A stretch of 64,000 nt of DNA from NCBI GenBank assembly GCA_040275305.1, contig JBEOJY010000053.1:1-64000 (forward strand). The letters are read 5' to 3'. The position numbers were made by a program, and so were the translations under genes. The notes below the pieces were generated by a model. The model was given only the letters and a program-made list of their open reading frames with translations, was not told the DNA's origin and did not search any database. This document shows positions 50,442 through 58,861 of the stretch, piece by piece (position 1 is the first letter of the stretch; the number at the start of each line of letters is the position of its first letter). This DNA is from JBEOJY01 sp040275305 (GTDB taxonomy: Bacteria > Pseudomonadota > Alphaproteobacteria > UBA9219).

Positions 50442-52097
50442 TTATTTATTGCGTTCGATTTGTTGCAGGATGTCTTTGGCTTTTTGCAGTTCTTCCGCTG
50501 ATTCCTGATCTTTTCCCATGGAGGCGTAGACTTGCGACAAGGTCAGGCGCGAGCGGTAGAATTTCGGTTCGATTTCCAGCGCGCGTAAGAGTTCCTTGAT
50601 TGCTTCTTCTTTGCGCGCGTTACCGTCTGGCAGGGACAACAGTGCGAGCGCTAGATTATGGTGTGTTTCAGCGTAGGTATCGCCTTCTTTGATGGCTTTG
50701 CGCAGTTCCGCTATGGATTCAGGCAGTTGGTGATTTTTTTGATAGGCGAGGGCAAGGTTATTATGTCCGCGTGGCGAGCGCTCGCCATTCGCGAAGATAT
50801 GCGGGTAGAGGGTAAACGGACTGTACCAGACCGCATTTTGTTCGAGCGTTTTCGCGCCCAAGGCGGCGCAGCCGATCAGGGCGCAGCAGGCGAGCGCGTA
50901 TTTTGCCTTGTTCCAATTCTTTGCTTCCAGCGAGCGACCTAGCGTTTCGCCGATGCCTAGAAACAATCCTAATGTCGGCAGGTACATCCAATGTTCGAGG
51001 AACAGAGAATTCATCGGGATGAACAGCCCTGTGTTCGGGAAATGCGCGGCGGCGAACCAGAGGAGCCCCCAGCTGAGCGCAAGACCCCGTTTGCCACGTC
51101 CCCAACCGAGTTGCGCGAGCGCTAGAACCAGGACTGCGGCGCCTGCACCAACAACAGGGTATTTCCAGCTTGCGAACACGGCGAATGAGCGTTCGATATG
51201 CAGGTCGTGGGGCCAGACGATGAGATACAGGTAGTTCGGGAGCGTGGCGAGAAAAGTTTGGATGCGCCAGAGCGGGTGTTGCGCGTAGAGACTCCAGTTT
51301 GAGAAGTCTTCAAGCTGGAATAGCCTTGCGTAACGTGTCGGACCATCGAGGTGATCGGCGGTGTAACGCCAGTAGAGGTAGGCGAGCGCAAGCAGCCAGA
51401 GCGGGATGGTTTTCAGGTAGGAACGAGGATGGAATTTTCGGTTCGGCAGCGTGAGGAACATGCAGATCATGACGAGCGCTGGGAACACCAGCGCGTTTTC
51501 CTTCGCCATTAGCGCGAGGAAAAAGAGGGGCAGACTTAGCCATATTTTGAATGGTTTGAAATCTGGGGCGAGATATACGAGCGCTGCGAGCATGAAGAGG
51601 ACGAAGAGGGGGTCTGCCGTGCCGCTCATGTAGGTGATGGCTTCGGTGTGGAGCGGGTGGACGGCCCAGAGTAGCAGGGCCAGCAGAGCGGGAGCGGGCG
51701 AGAATCCGAGTTTTTTGCTTAGCTTAAAAGCGAGGCAAGCGTTTGCGGCATGTAGGGCGACATTCAATAGGTGAAAGCCGAGGGGATTTGGTCCTCCGGC
51801 CTGATAGACAAAGAAATACAGTAGGTTTTGGACGGGCCGGAAGAAGCCGCCGATGATGCCTGCGCCTTCTGTGCTTGTGGCGGTGAAGAGCTTGTCGAAG
51901 CTACTCCAGTCCCGCAGGTAGCGGTTCATGGTGATGAGCAAGTCGTCATCGAACAGGAATGCGTTGTCGTAAATGTTAACGTACGCGATGAAGACCGCGA
52001 AGATCAGCGCGATGTAGGGCGCAATGCGACGCATGCTGGGAGGGATGACGTTCGAATCGTCGTTCACGGATGCATCTAGGGTCGGGGAGGGGGGCAT
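50442..52097 (-). CDS. TMTC-like polytopic membrane protein with C-terminal TPR repeats
   Basis: The 551-residue protein has about ten membrane helices (residues 25-425) with the PMT/GT-C-type features of the first loop: acidic FLFDDDLLITMNRYLRDW, HLLNVALHAANACLAF and LLWAVHPLHTEAI. The last 120 residues are tetratricopeptide repeats (HNNLALAYQKNHQLPESIAE, LRALEIEPKFYRSRLTLSQV). This layout is that of the eukaryotic TMTC O-mannosyltransferases and their bacterial relatives, so a lipid-linked-sugar glycosyltransferase of the GT-C class is likely but the acceptor is unknown. It is convergent with the epimerase gene, 23 bases apart. Confidence 0.82.
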   Translation of the reverse strand: MPPSPTLDASVNDDSNVIPPSMRRIAPYIALIFAVFIAYVNIYDNAFLFDDDLLITMNRYLRDWSSFDKLFTATSTEGAGIIGGFFRPVQNLLYFFVYQAGGPNPLGFHLLNVALHAANACLAFKLSKKLGFSPAPALLALLLWAVHPLHTEAITYMSGTADPLFVLFMLAALVYLAPDFKPFKIWLSLPLFFLALMAKENALVFPALVMICMFLTLPNRKFHPRSYLKTIPLWLLALAYLYWRYTADHLDGPTRYARLFQLEDFSNWSLYAQHPLWRIQTFLATLPNYLYLIVWPHDLHIERSFAVFASWKYPVVGAGAAVLVLALAQLGWGRGKRGLALSWGLLWFAAAHFPNTGLFIPMNSLFLEHWMYLPTLGLFLGIGETLGRSLEAKNWNKAKYALACCALIGCAALGAKTLEQNAVWYSPFTLYPHIFANGERSPRGHNNLALAYQKNHQLPESIAELRKAIKEGDTYAETHHNLALALLSLPDGNARKEEAIKELLRALEIEPKFYRSRLTLSQVYASMGKDQESAEELQKAKDILQQIERNK

Positions 52098-52152
52098 GTT
52101 TCGCGCGGAGAAATGGCTTGGCGGGGTTTAGGCATCACGCGCAAAAGAAGGT

Positions 52153-52437
52153 CTAATGCCGCGCGTTGTCAAGTCCCAAGTGTTGTTCGATGCGATCAAG
52201 ACGCGAGGTGTGATGATCTACCGCAATTGCCAGTTCGTGGATCTGGTTCCTTAACAGCTTAATTTCAGTTCGAATTTCCTTGAGCTCATCCCACAGCTTC
52301 GCTTGTCCAGCGCGTAGGCTGATCTGTCCTTCGGCCAAGGCCCCTATTTGAGCTTCAATCCTCTCGTCACGCGCGGCGCTTTCGGCGCGCATTTCCTGCA
52401 ACATGCGAAGAATGAGATTGTCAGCACTTTCTGTCAT
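52153..52437 (-). CDS. Small coiled-coil protein
   Basis: A 94-residue protein without membrane segment or signal peptide. After MTESADNLILRMLQEMRAES the sequence is heptad-rich throughout (RDERIEAQIGALAEGQISLR, EIRTEIKLLRNQIHELAI), so a rod-like dimer or trimer is expected. Similar short coiled-coil proteins are common in alphaproteobacteria without a known function. It follows the TMTC-like gene on the same strand direction but 55 bases away and precedes aspS; I cannot name a role. Confidence 0.65.
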   Translation of the reverse strand: MTESADNLILRMLQEMRAESAARDERIEAQIGALAEGQISLRAGQAKLWDELKEIRTEIKLLRNQIHELAIAVDHHTSRLDRIEQHLGLDNARH

Positions 52438-52510
52438 AGCCTGAGTTTATACCATGACCGCTAATCAACCAAGTATAATTCGGCATATTTCAAGTTCGAT
52501 GACGATGCGG

Positions 52511-54328
52511 CTATGTGCTTTTCTTCACGGGCAAGGCCAAACGGATATGCAGTTCTTGCAGGCGGTCGGGGGTGACCGTGTTGGGGGCTTGCATCATCAG
52601 GTCTTCGGCTTGCTGGTTGAGCGGGAACGCGATGATTTCGCGGATGTTTGGCTCGTCGGCTAGTAGCATGACGATGCGGTCGATGCCGGGGGCTGAACCT
52701 CCGTGCGGCGGCGCCCCCAACTTGAGCGCCGAAAGCATGCCGCCAAAACGGCTTTCCAGATCTTCGCGCGAGTAGCCCGCAATCGCAAAGGCCTTGTACA
52801 TGACTTCGGGCAGGTGGTTTCTGATCGCGCCCGACGACAGCTCGATGCCGTTGCAGACGATGTCGTACTGATAGGCCTTAATCGTGAGCGGGTCTTGCTC
52901 TTCCAGCGCTTTCAGGCCGCCTTGCGGCATGGAGAAGGGGTTGTGGCAGAAGTCGACTTTCTTGCGTTCCTCGTCGTATTCGTACATCGGGAAATCGACG
53001 ATCCAGCAGAAGCGGAAAGCGTTCTTTTCGATGCAGTCCATGTCTTGCGCTATGCGCGTGCGGGCCTGTCCGGCCATCTTGGGGGCTTTGTCTTTCGCGT
53101 CGCAGACGAAGAACACGGCGTCGCCGTCTTCGCAGCCGGTGAGCTGGCGAAGCTCTTTTTGCGCTTCAGCGCCGACGAAACGCGCGATGGGGCCTTTGCC
53201 TGCGCCTGCTTCGAACGTGATGTAGCCGAGGCCCGGCGCGCCGATTTCCTTGGCCCAGTCGTTGAGCTTGTCGAAGAAGCTACGCGGCTTGCCGGAGACT
53301 TGCGGGGCGCGGATGGCGCGAACGACACCGCCGTTGTCGATGACGGCGCGGAAGGCGCGGAATTCGACATCGCTGCGGGTGAAGACGGAGGTCACGTCGC
53401 TGATGAGCAGGGGATTGCGCAGATCGGGCTTGTCGGAACCGTATTTTAGCATCGCTTCTTCGAACGGAATGCGTACGAAGGGTAGGGGCGAGATGGCAGG
53501 TTGCGCTTCGCGGCCATAGTTGCCGAATTCCTCAAAAACGCCGTGCAGGACGGGTTCGATGGCGTTGAAGACATCGTCTTGCGTGACGTAGCTCATTTCA
53601 AAATCGAGCTGATAAAATTCACCGGGGCTGCGGTCGGCGCGGGAGTCCTCGTCGCGGAAGCAGGGCGCGATCTGGAAATAGCGGTCGAATCCCGCGATCA
53701 TCAGGAGCTGCTTGAATTGTTGGGGCGCTTGCGGGAGGGCGTAAAACTTGCCGGGATGCATGCGGCTTGGCACGAGGAAGTCGCGCGCGCCTTCGGGGCT
53801 GGAAGAGGTCAGGATCGGGGTCTGGTATTCGAGGAATCCAGCCTCTCCCATGCGGCGGCGGATCGAGGAAATGACTTTCGAGCGCAGCTTGATGTTGTTG
53901 TGGAGCTTCTCGCGGCGGAGGTCGAGAAAGCGATATTTCAGGCGCACTTCCTCGCCGGTATCGGCGTCCTGATTGACGGGCATCGGGAGGGGTTCGGCGG
54001 CGCTCTGGATGACGAATTCTTCGATATCGATTTCGATTTCTCCGGTCGGGAGCTTGGCGTTTGCGGTTTCCTCCGGGCGCTGCACGACTTTGCCTGTGAT
54101 GGTCACGACGCTTTCGGATTTCACGTGCTCGATCTTTTCCAGCAGTGGGCTGGAGCGGTCGATCACGCATTGCGTGAGGCCGTAATTGTCGCGCAGGTCG
54201 ATGAAGAGCAGGCTGCCATGGTCGCGTTTGCGGTGCACCCAGCCGGAGATGCGAACGGTTTTACCGACATCGGAAAGGCGCAACGCGCCGCAGGTATGGG
54301 TACGATAGGGGTGCATGTGCGTGTCCAT
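52511..54328 (-). CDS. aspS: Aspartyl-tRNA synthetase
   Basis: The 605-residue enzyme is the bacterial form with the GAD insertion. Order: anticodon-binding OB fold (VRISGWVHRKRDHGSLLFID), motif 1 region (FLEYQTPILTSSSPEGARDF), motif 2 (YFQIAPCFRDEDSRADRSPG, EFYQLDFEMSYV), GAD domain, FCWIVDFPMYEYD, and motif 3 (PHGGSAPGIDRIVMLLADEP). It charges tRNA-Asp and, in bacteria lacking AsnRS, also tRNA-Asn; which of the two applies here cannot be told from sequence. secF is 91 bases upstream on the same strand. Confidence 0.97.
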   Translation of the reverse strand: MDTHMHPYRTHTCGALRLSDVGKTVRISGWVHRKRDHGSLLFIDLRDNYGLTQCVIDRSSPLLEKIEHVKSESVVTITGKVVQRPEETANAKLPTGEIEIDIEEFVIQSAAEPLPMPVNQDADTGEEVRLKYRFLDLRREKLHNNIKLRSKVISSIRRRMGEAGFLEYQTPILTSSSPEGARDFLVPSRMHPGKFYALPQAPQQFKQLLMIAGFDRYFQIAPCFRDEDSRADRSPGEFYQLDFEMSYVTQDDVFNAIEPVLHGVFEEFGNYGREAQPAISPLPFVRIPFEEAMLKYGSDKPDLRNPLLISDVTSVFTRSDVEFRAFRAVIDNGGVVRAIRAPQVSGKPRSFFDKLNDWAKEIGAPGLGYITFEAGAGKGPIARFVGAEAQKELRQLTGCEDGDAVFFVCDAKDKAPKMAGQARTRIAQDMDCIEKNAFRFCWIVDFPMYEYDEERKKVDFCHNPFSMPQGGLKALEEQDPLTIKAYQYDIVCNGIELSSGAIRNHLPEVMYKAFAIAGYSREDLESRFGGMLSALKLGAPPHGGSAPGIDRIVMLLADEPNIREIIAFPLNQQAEDLMMQAPNTVTPDRLQELHIRLALPVKKST

Positions 54329-54419
54329 TTATCCAAATAATGCCAATGATTACAGCGTTTTTACACTAGCAAGACTGGGCGGAGGGGGCAAGTCTTCGCT
54401 GCGCTCAAACCTTATAAAG

Positions 54420-55340
54420 TCAGCGCTTTTTCTTGACTTCGATCCGGCGCAAGGGCGGCATATAGAGCAGAAGCGCGGCGGCGACATAGATTGAGGAATA
54501 GGTTCCGATCAGGATGCCCCATGTCAGGGCGGCGGAGAAATTGAACAGCGTCGAGCCTCCCATAAACACAAGCGGCAAAAGGGCCAGCAGGGTCATCCCT
54601 GCCGTCATGACCGTGCGTGACAGCGTCTGGTTGACGGAATCGTTAATAACAGCCCGAAGGTCATGCGATTTCTGGCGTCTTAAGGTTTCGCGGATGCGGT
54701 CGAAGACCACCACCGTATCGTTGATCGAATAACCTGCAAGGGTCAGGAGCGCGGCGACTGTCGTGAGGTTAAAATCGAGCTGGAGGACGGAAAACAGTCC
54801 CACAGTGGCCACCACGTCATGCAGCGTGGCGATAAACGCGGCGACGCCAAATTGCCATTCGAAACGTACGGCGACGTAGACTCCGATGGCGAGCATGGCG
54901 AAGATGGTGGCCATGACTCCGGCGCGGAGAAGCTCGCTGCCGACGGTGGGGCCGACGACTTCGACACGGCGGTATTCGTAGCCTGCGCCGAGTTTGTCGC
55001 GCACGCTCTGGACGGCTTTAATTTGGATGGATTCGTCGCCTTCCTGCCTTTGGATACGGATCAGCACGTCGTTGGGCGAGCCGAATTGCTGCAATTCGAC
55101 TTCGCCAAGCCCTAGCTTGTTCAGGTCTTCGCGCATGGAGCCTATGTCCACGGCGTGTTCGTTCTTGGCTTCGATCAGGATGCCTCCCTTGAAGTCGATG
55201 CCGAGATTCAGGCCTCTGGTCGCTAGCGAGATAATCGTAATGACGACGAGCAGGATTGATACGCTGAACGCGAACCAACGCTTTGAAACGAAGTCGATTT
55301 TGGTGTTCGAAGGGATCAAGCGGATCGGGCGAAAAGACAT
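54420..55340 (-). CDS. secF: Protein-export membrane protein SecF
   Basis: SecF, with SecD and YajC, pulls translocating proteins through SecYEG using the proton motive force. The 306-residue product has six membrane helices: the first (WFAFSVSILLVVITIISLAT), the periplasmic part with LNLGIDFKGGILIEAKN, and helices 2-6 with FIATLHDVVATVGLFSVLQL, SINDTVVVFDRIRET and the TLSRTVMTAGMTLLALLPLV segment. secD, which normally lies directly upstream, is missing: the upstream neighbour is a divergent deaminase gene. Confidence 0.97.
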   Translation of the reverse strand: MSFRPIRLIPSNTKIDFVSKRWFAFSVSILLVVITIISLATRGLNLGIDFKGGILIEAKNEHAVDIGSMREDLNKLGLGEVELQQFGSPNDVLIRIQRQEGDESIQIKAVQSVRDKLGAGYEYRRVEVVGPTVGSELLRAGVMATIFAMLAIGVYVAVRFEWQFGVAAFIATLHDVVATVGLFSVLQLDFNLTTVAALLTLAGYSINDTVVVFDRIRETLRRQKSHDLRAVINDSVNQTLSRTVMTAGMTLLALLPLVFMGGSTLFNFSAALTWGILIGTYSSIYVAAALLLYMPPLRRIEVKKKR

Positions 55341-55486
55341 GGCATTTCCTGATGGCTATTGTGGCTGGATGTACCTAATCCGTTCCGGTCGGATTGTCCA
55401 GTGGCACGCTTGGCTCTTTAACCTAATCGTAAGCCAGATGGTTGATAATTCATGCGATTATGGTTTTGGGGAGGGGTGAGTTGTCT

Positions 55487-56047
55487 ATGCCGACTATTGT
55501 AAAGAGTATGCGGATTCAACATAAGGCGCGCGGGCGCGACGCGCTGGAGGAGCATCGGCACTGGCTTAAAAGGGCCGAGGAAGTTGCGGGTTGGCCGCTC
55601 GACGACGGGGGGAGTCCGCATCCTACCTGTAAGGTCGGGGCTGTGTTGGTGAATCGACATGGCCATGAGATTGGCGCGGCGGCGAACAGGTTTGCCAAAG
55701 GCGTCGATCGTAGGAGAAAAGAACGCTACGAGAACGGCTCACGGTCGTTGTGGATCAATTGCGCGGAGCAATTCGCGCTGGCTGAGGCTTTGCGGAAGAA
55801 AGCCGATGTCAAGGGGGCTACGCTGTATGTCACGCTGGAGCCTTGCGCAATTTGTTCCGGGTTGATTGTCGAGGCAGGCGTGGCGCGGGTTTGCGTGCCC
55901 GTCGGGGCGATGCGGCGCTATGCAAGACTTAAGGCCAAATGGAAGGCCAGCATCGAGATCGGCATGACGAAGTTGTCTGAAGGCGGCGTTCAGATTGTTT
56001 CGGTCGATATGCCGGGAGACATTGCGTCTTCGCGCGCGGGCAAGTAG
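55487..56047 (+). CDS. CMP/dCMP deaminase-superfamily zinc protein
   Basis: The 186-residue protein has the cytidine-deaminase superfamily zinc site: HPTCKVGAVLVN, then WINCAEQFALAEALRK with a Cys-Ala-Glu in place of the more common His-Ala-Glu, and LEPCAICSGLIVEAGV with PCxxC. Three cysteines should therefore hold the zinc and the Glu in CAE is the proton shuttle. The substrate may be dCMP or another base or nucleoside. The start at 55487 has a GAGGGGTGAG site upstream; a longer frame from 55442 exists. Its last 58 bases overlap the end of ispE on the other strand. Confidence 0.8.
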   Translation: MPTIVKSMRIQHKARGRDALEEHRHWLKRAEEVAGWPLDDGGSPHPTCKVGAVLVNRHGHEIGAAANRFAKGVDRRRKERYENGSRSLWINCAEQFALAEALRKKADVKGATLYVTLEPCAICSGLIVEAGVARVCVPVGAMRRYARLKAKWKASIEIGMTKLSEGGVQIVSVDMPGDIASSRAGK

Positions 56048-56901
56048 GTCGGGACGACCCACCAGCCGGGATGCGCTTGCAGGAGTTGCGAGGCGGCTTG
56101 TTTTGCGCTTGAGCGGTCTGGGTAGAGACCGAAGCAGGTCGCGCCGCTGCCTGACATGCGCGAAAGCAGGCAGTTTTTGGTTTCGGCAATTGTCTTTAGC
56201 ATATCGCCGATTTCTGGCATCAGGCGGATGGCTGGGGCCGTGAGGTCGTTGCGCTGCGCAGACATGGATTGCGCGAGCGCGGTGGCGTGAGACATCTTGC
56301 GCACTGGTGGCGCGTGCGGAGAGAATGCGTCGTTTTGCTCACGGAAGTCTCTGAAAACCGCCGGGGTTGGAAGCGCCTTGTTGGGGTTCACAAGCACGAT
56401 ATCGGTATGGGGGATATAGTCTGGATTGATGGGCGTTGTGCCTTCCGTCGTCATCATGCAGGTTTTTGCGTTGAGGCAGACGAGCACGTCCTGTCCTAAT
56501 CGAGCGGCGATTTCGGCCAGCCTTGCATCGTCTGGGCGAAGTCCCCATTGTCTGGCCAGCGCGCGCAGGGTGGCGGCGGCGTCGCTCGATCCGCCGCCGA
56601 TTCCTGAGGCGACGGGAAGGTTTTTGGTTAACGTGATGGTGATGTCGGGGCTGAGGTTCAGCTTTTTCGCTAAGGCTAGTGCGGCCTTGTAGACCAAGTT
56701 CGATTCGATGGATTCGCGCGCGAGGTTCGCGGCTTGCGGCCCTTCGATGATAAGGCTTAGAAGTTGCGCGGATTCGATCCGTATCCCATCGCCTACGCCC
56801 GCAAACACTGCGAGGCTGTCGAGGTTATGAAATCCGTTCGCTTGCCTGCCTGTTACATGCAGGTAGAGGTTTAACTTGGCCGGGGCGAATTCATAAAGCA
56901 T
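55990..56901 (-). CDS. ispE: 4-diphosphocytidyl-2-C-methyl-D-erythritol kinase
   Basis: This enzyme phosphorylates CDP-methylerythritol in the non-mevalonate isoprenoid pathway. The 303-residue GHMP kinase has FAPAKLNLYLHVTGRQANGF, HNLDSLAVF, the ATP-binding loop NLPVASGIGGGSSDAAATLR and the closing SRMSGSGATCFGLYPD. The 3' end is convergent with and overlaps the deaminase gene by 58 bases. It is divergent from the YmdB-type gene with only about 70 bases between the two start codons. Confidence 0.96.
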   Translation of the reverse strand: MLYEFAPAKLNLYLHVTGRQANGFHNLDSLAVFAGVGDGIRIESAQLLSLIIEGPQAANLARESIESNLVYKAALALAKKLNLSPDITITLTKNLPVASGIGGGSSDAAATLRALARQWGLRPDDARLAEIAARLGQDVLVCLNAKTCMMTTEGTTPINPDYIPHTDIVLVNPNKALPTPAVFRDFREQNDAFSPHAPPVRKMSHATALAQSMSAQRNDLTAPAIRLMPEIGDMLKTIAETKNCLLSRMSGSGATCFGLYPDRSSAKQAASQLLQAHPGWWVVPTYLPAREDAMSPGISTETI

Positions 56902-56972
56902 AGGGTTTCCGCATTCTTTGTTTTGACGTATATAATCCGATGCACACGATCAGAAAAGGAAGCTTTTACAGT

Positions 56973-57794
56973 ATGCGGATTTTGTTTTTCGGAGATGTTT
57001 TCGGGCGCAGCGGGCGCGACGGGTTGGCCAAGCATTTGCCGGAGGTTAGGCGGAAGCTTCATCCCGATGCAATCGTCGTCAATGCCGAGAACTCCGCTGG
57101 CGGAGACGGGGTGACGCTCAAGCTCGCCAAGGAATTCTTTGACATGGGAATCGATTGCCTCACGACGGGCAACCATGTTTGGGGGCAGCGTGAGCTGCTC
57201 GGAACTATCGATCAGGAACCCCGCATTCTGCGGCCCCACAATTATCCTGAAGGCACGCCGGGACGCGGCGTTTATGTTCACAACTTGCCGGATGGGCGGA
57301 AGCTGCTGGTTGTCAATATAATGGCGCGTATGTTTATGAATCCGATTTTGGATGATCCGTTCGCGTGCATTGAGAAGGCGCTAGGTCAGTATCGCCTTGG
57401 GGCCAGCGTTCAGGCGATCTTATTCGATTTTCATGGCGAAGTGAGTTCCGAGAAAAACGCCATGGGGCATGTCTGCGATGGGCGCGTGTCGGCGGTGCTG
57501 GGTACGCATACGCATGTGCCGTCGGCGGACGCGCGGATATTGCCTCATGGGACGGCGTATCAGACCGATGTCGGGATGTGTGGCGACTACGCCGGCATAA
57601 TCGGTGTGAAGAAGGAGATTGCCTTGTGGAGGTTTACGCATGCGACGCCGGGCGAGCGCATGGTTCCGGCGGAGGGCGAGGCGACGATCTGCGGCGCCAT
57701 GGTCGTTACGGATGATAAAACCGGATTGGCGAAGTCGATTACTTCTCTTCATATTGGGGGCGTGTTGGATAAGGGGATACCTGAGGTGGATTAG
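56973..57794 (+). CDS. YmdB-family metallophosphoesterase
   Basis: The 273-residue protein is of the YmdB/TIGR00282 group, a metal-dependent phosphodiesterase active on 2',3'-cyclic nucleotides in characterised members. Metal-site motifs: ILFFGDVFGRSGRDGL, IVVNAENSAGGDG, LTTGNHVWGQREL, LFDFHGEVSSEKNAMG, VLGTHTHVPSADARILP, TDVGMCGDYAGIIG. The ATG at 56973 starts at the family N-terminus (MRILFFGD) and follows AGGAAG; an earlier ATG at 56940 adds 11 residues. The spacer to motA contains a GT microsatellite. Confidence 0.93.
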   Translation: MRILFFGDVFGRSGRDGLAKHLPEVRRKLHPDAIVVNAENSAGGDGVTLKLAKEFFDMGIDCLTTGNHVWGQRELLGTIDQEPRILRPHNYPEGTPGRGVYVHNLPDGRKLLVVNIMARMFMNPILDDPFACIEKALGQYRLGASVQAILFDFHGEVSSEKNAMGHVCDGRVSAVLGTHTHVPSADARILPHGTAYQTDVGMCGDYAGIIGVKKEIALWRFTHATPGERMVPAEGEATICGAMVVTDDKTGLAKSITSLHIGGVLDKGIPEVD

Positions 57795-57818
57795 TTCCTC
57801 TTTCGGTATTATTGGTTG

Positions 57819-57837
57819 GTGTGTGTGTGTGTGTGTG
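57819..57837. repeat. (GT)n microsatellite upstream of motA
   Basis: About nine consecutive GT units, with a GGTTGGT lead-in. The repeat lies 24 bases after the YmdB-type stop codon and 131 bases before the motA start. Dinucleotide tracts of this length can change by slipped-strand mispairing. Confidence 0.9.
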
Positions 57838-57967
57838 CTTTTTGCAGCACAAATTGGCAGGCGGATTAAAATTAGCTTAACATTCGAGTTGGCTGGGGTA
57901 GTAATGTCGGGTCGGCGCCTCTCTGGCGTCTGATTCGGTTCGCTTTGTCCCCGGTTGTCATTCCCGC

Positions 57968-58840
57968 ATGAATCTGATCATCGGCATTATTATCGCGATT
58001 GCCTGCACGCTTGGCGGCTATGTGGCCGAAGGCGGGCATCTTGAGGTTCTGGCGGAAGCCGCGCCGATGGAAATTGTCATCATGGGCGGCACGGCGGCTG
58101 GTGGGTTTATCATCAGCAATCCGTCTGTGGTGATCAAGCGCACGATGAAGTATATGAAGCTCTTGCTTCAGAAGCCGAAGTTTACAAAGGCTTCCTACAT
58201 CGAACTTTTGTGCATGATGTATCAGGTGTTCAAGCTGGCGAAGACTAAAGGCTTGCTGGTGCTTGAACAGCATATCGAGAAGCCGCATGAAAGCGCGTTG
58301 CTGGGGCAGTTTCCTGGATTTTTACATAATCATCACGCCTTGACCTTCTTTTGCGATTATCTTCGGCTTGTGACGCTGGGATCCGACAAGCCTTACGAGA
58401 TCGAGGCGCTGATGGATGAGGAACTGGAAGTTCACCATCACGAGGACAGCACAGCTGTCAACGCTATTCAAAACGTCGCGGACGCAATGCCCGCCATCGG
58501 TATCGTCGCGGCGGTGCTGGGCGTTATTCATACTATGGGCGCGATTACGGAACCGCCGGAAGTTTTAGGTCGGTTGATCGGCGGCGCGCTGGTCGGAACC
58601 TTTATGGGCGTGTGGACGGCGTATGGCTTCATTGGCCCGATGTCGTCTTCTATGAAGCACATTCTTGATGCTGAATCGAAATATATGATCTGTCTAAAGA
58701 CGGGAATTCTTGCGCATCTTCATGGTTTCGCGCCAGCCATTTCGATTGAGTATGCCCGCAAGACTTTACTGAACGATGTGCGGCCAACATTTGCAGAAGT
58801 TGAAGAGGCTACGAGCGCGTTGCCAGTGCCTACGGCTTAG
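57968..58840 (+). CDS. motA: Flagellar motor stator protein MotA
   Basis: MotA and MotB form the proton channel that drives flagellar rotation. The 290-residue product has four membrane helices: the first pair (LIIGIIIAIACTLGGYVAEG and EIVIMGGTAAGGFIISN), the cytoplasmic loop with the rotor-contact region (LEQHIEKPHESALLGQFPGF), and the second pair including AMPAIGIVAAVLGVIHTMGA and the GRLIGGALVGTFMGVWTAYG helix with the conserved prolines near its flanks. motB follows 21 bases later. The upstream spacer contains the GT tract described separately. Confidence 0.97.
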   Translation: MNLIIGIIIAIACTLGGYVAEGGHLEVLAEAAPMEIVIMGGTAAGGFIISNPSVVIKRTMKYMKLLLQKPKFTKASYIELLCMMYQVFKLAKTKGLLVLEQHIEKPHESALLGQFPGFLHNHHALTFFCDYLRLVTLGSDKPYEIEALMDEELEVHHHEDSTAVNAIQNVADAMPAIGIVAAVLGVIHTMGAITEPPEVLGRLIGGALVGTFMGVWTAYGFIGPMSSSMKHILDAESKYMICLKTGILAHLHGFAPAISIEYARKTLLNDVRPTFAEVEEATSALPVPTA

Positions 58841-58861
58841 GGCCATTCAGGGAAAGAAGTT

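Noticed and set aside
53501..54340. A 279-codon plus-strand frame opposite aspS.
   Set aside because: aspS shows all class II motifs; the antisense frame has no motif or ribosome binding site.
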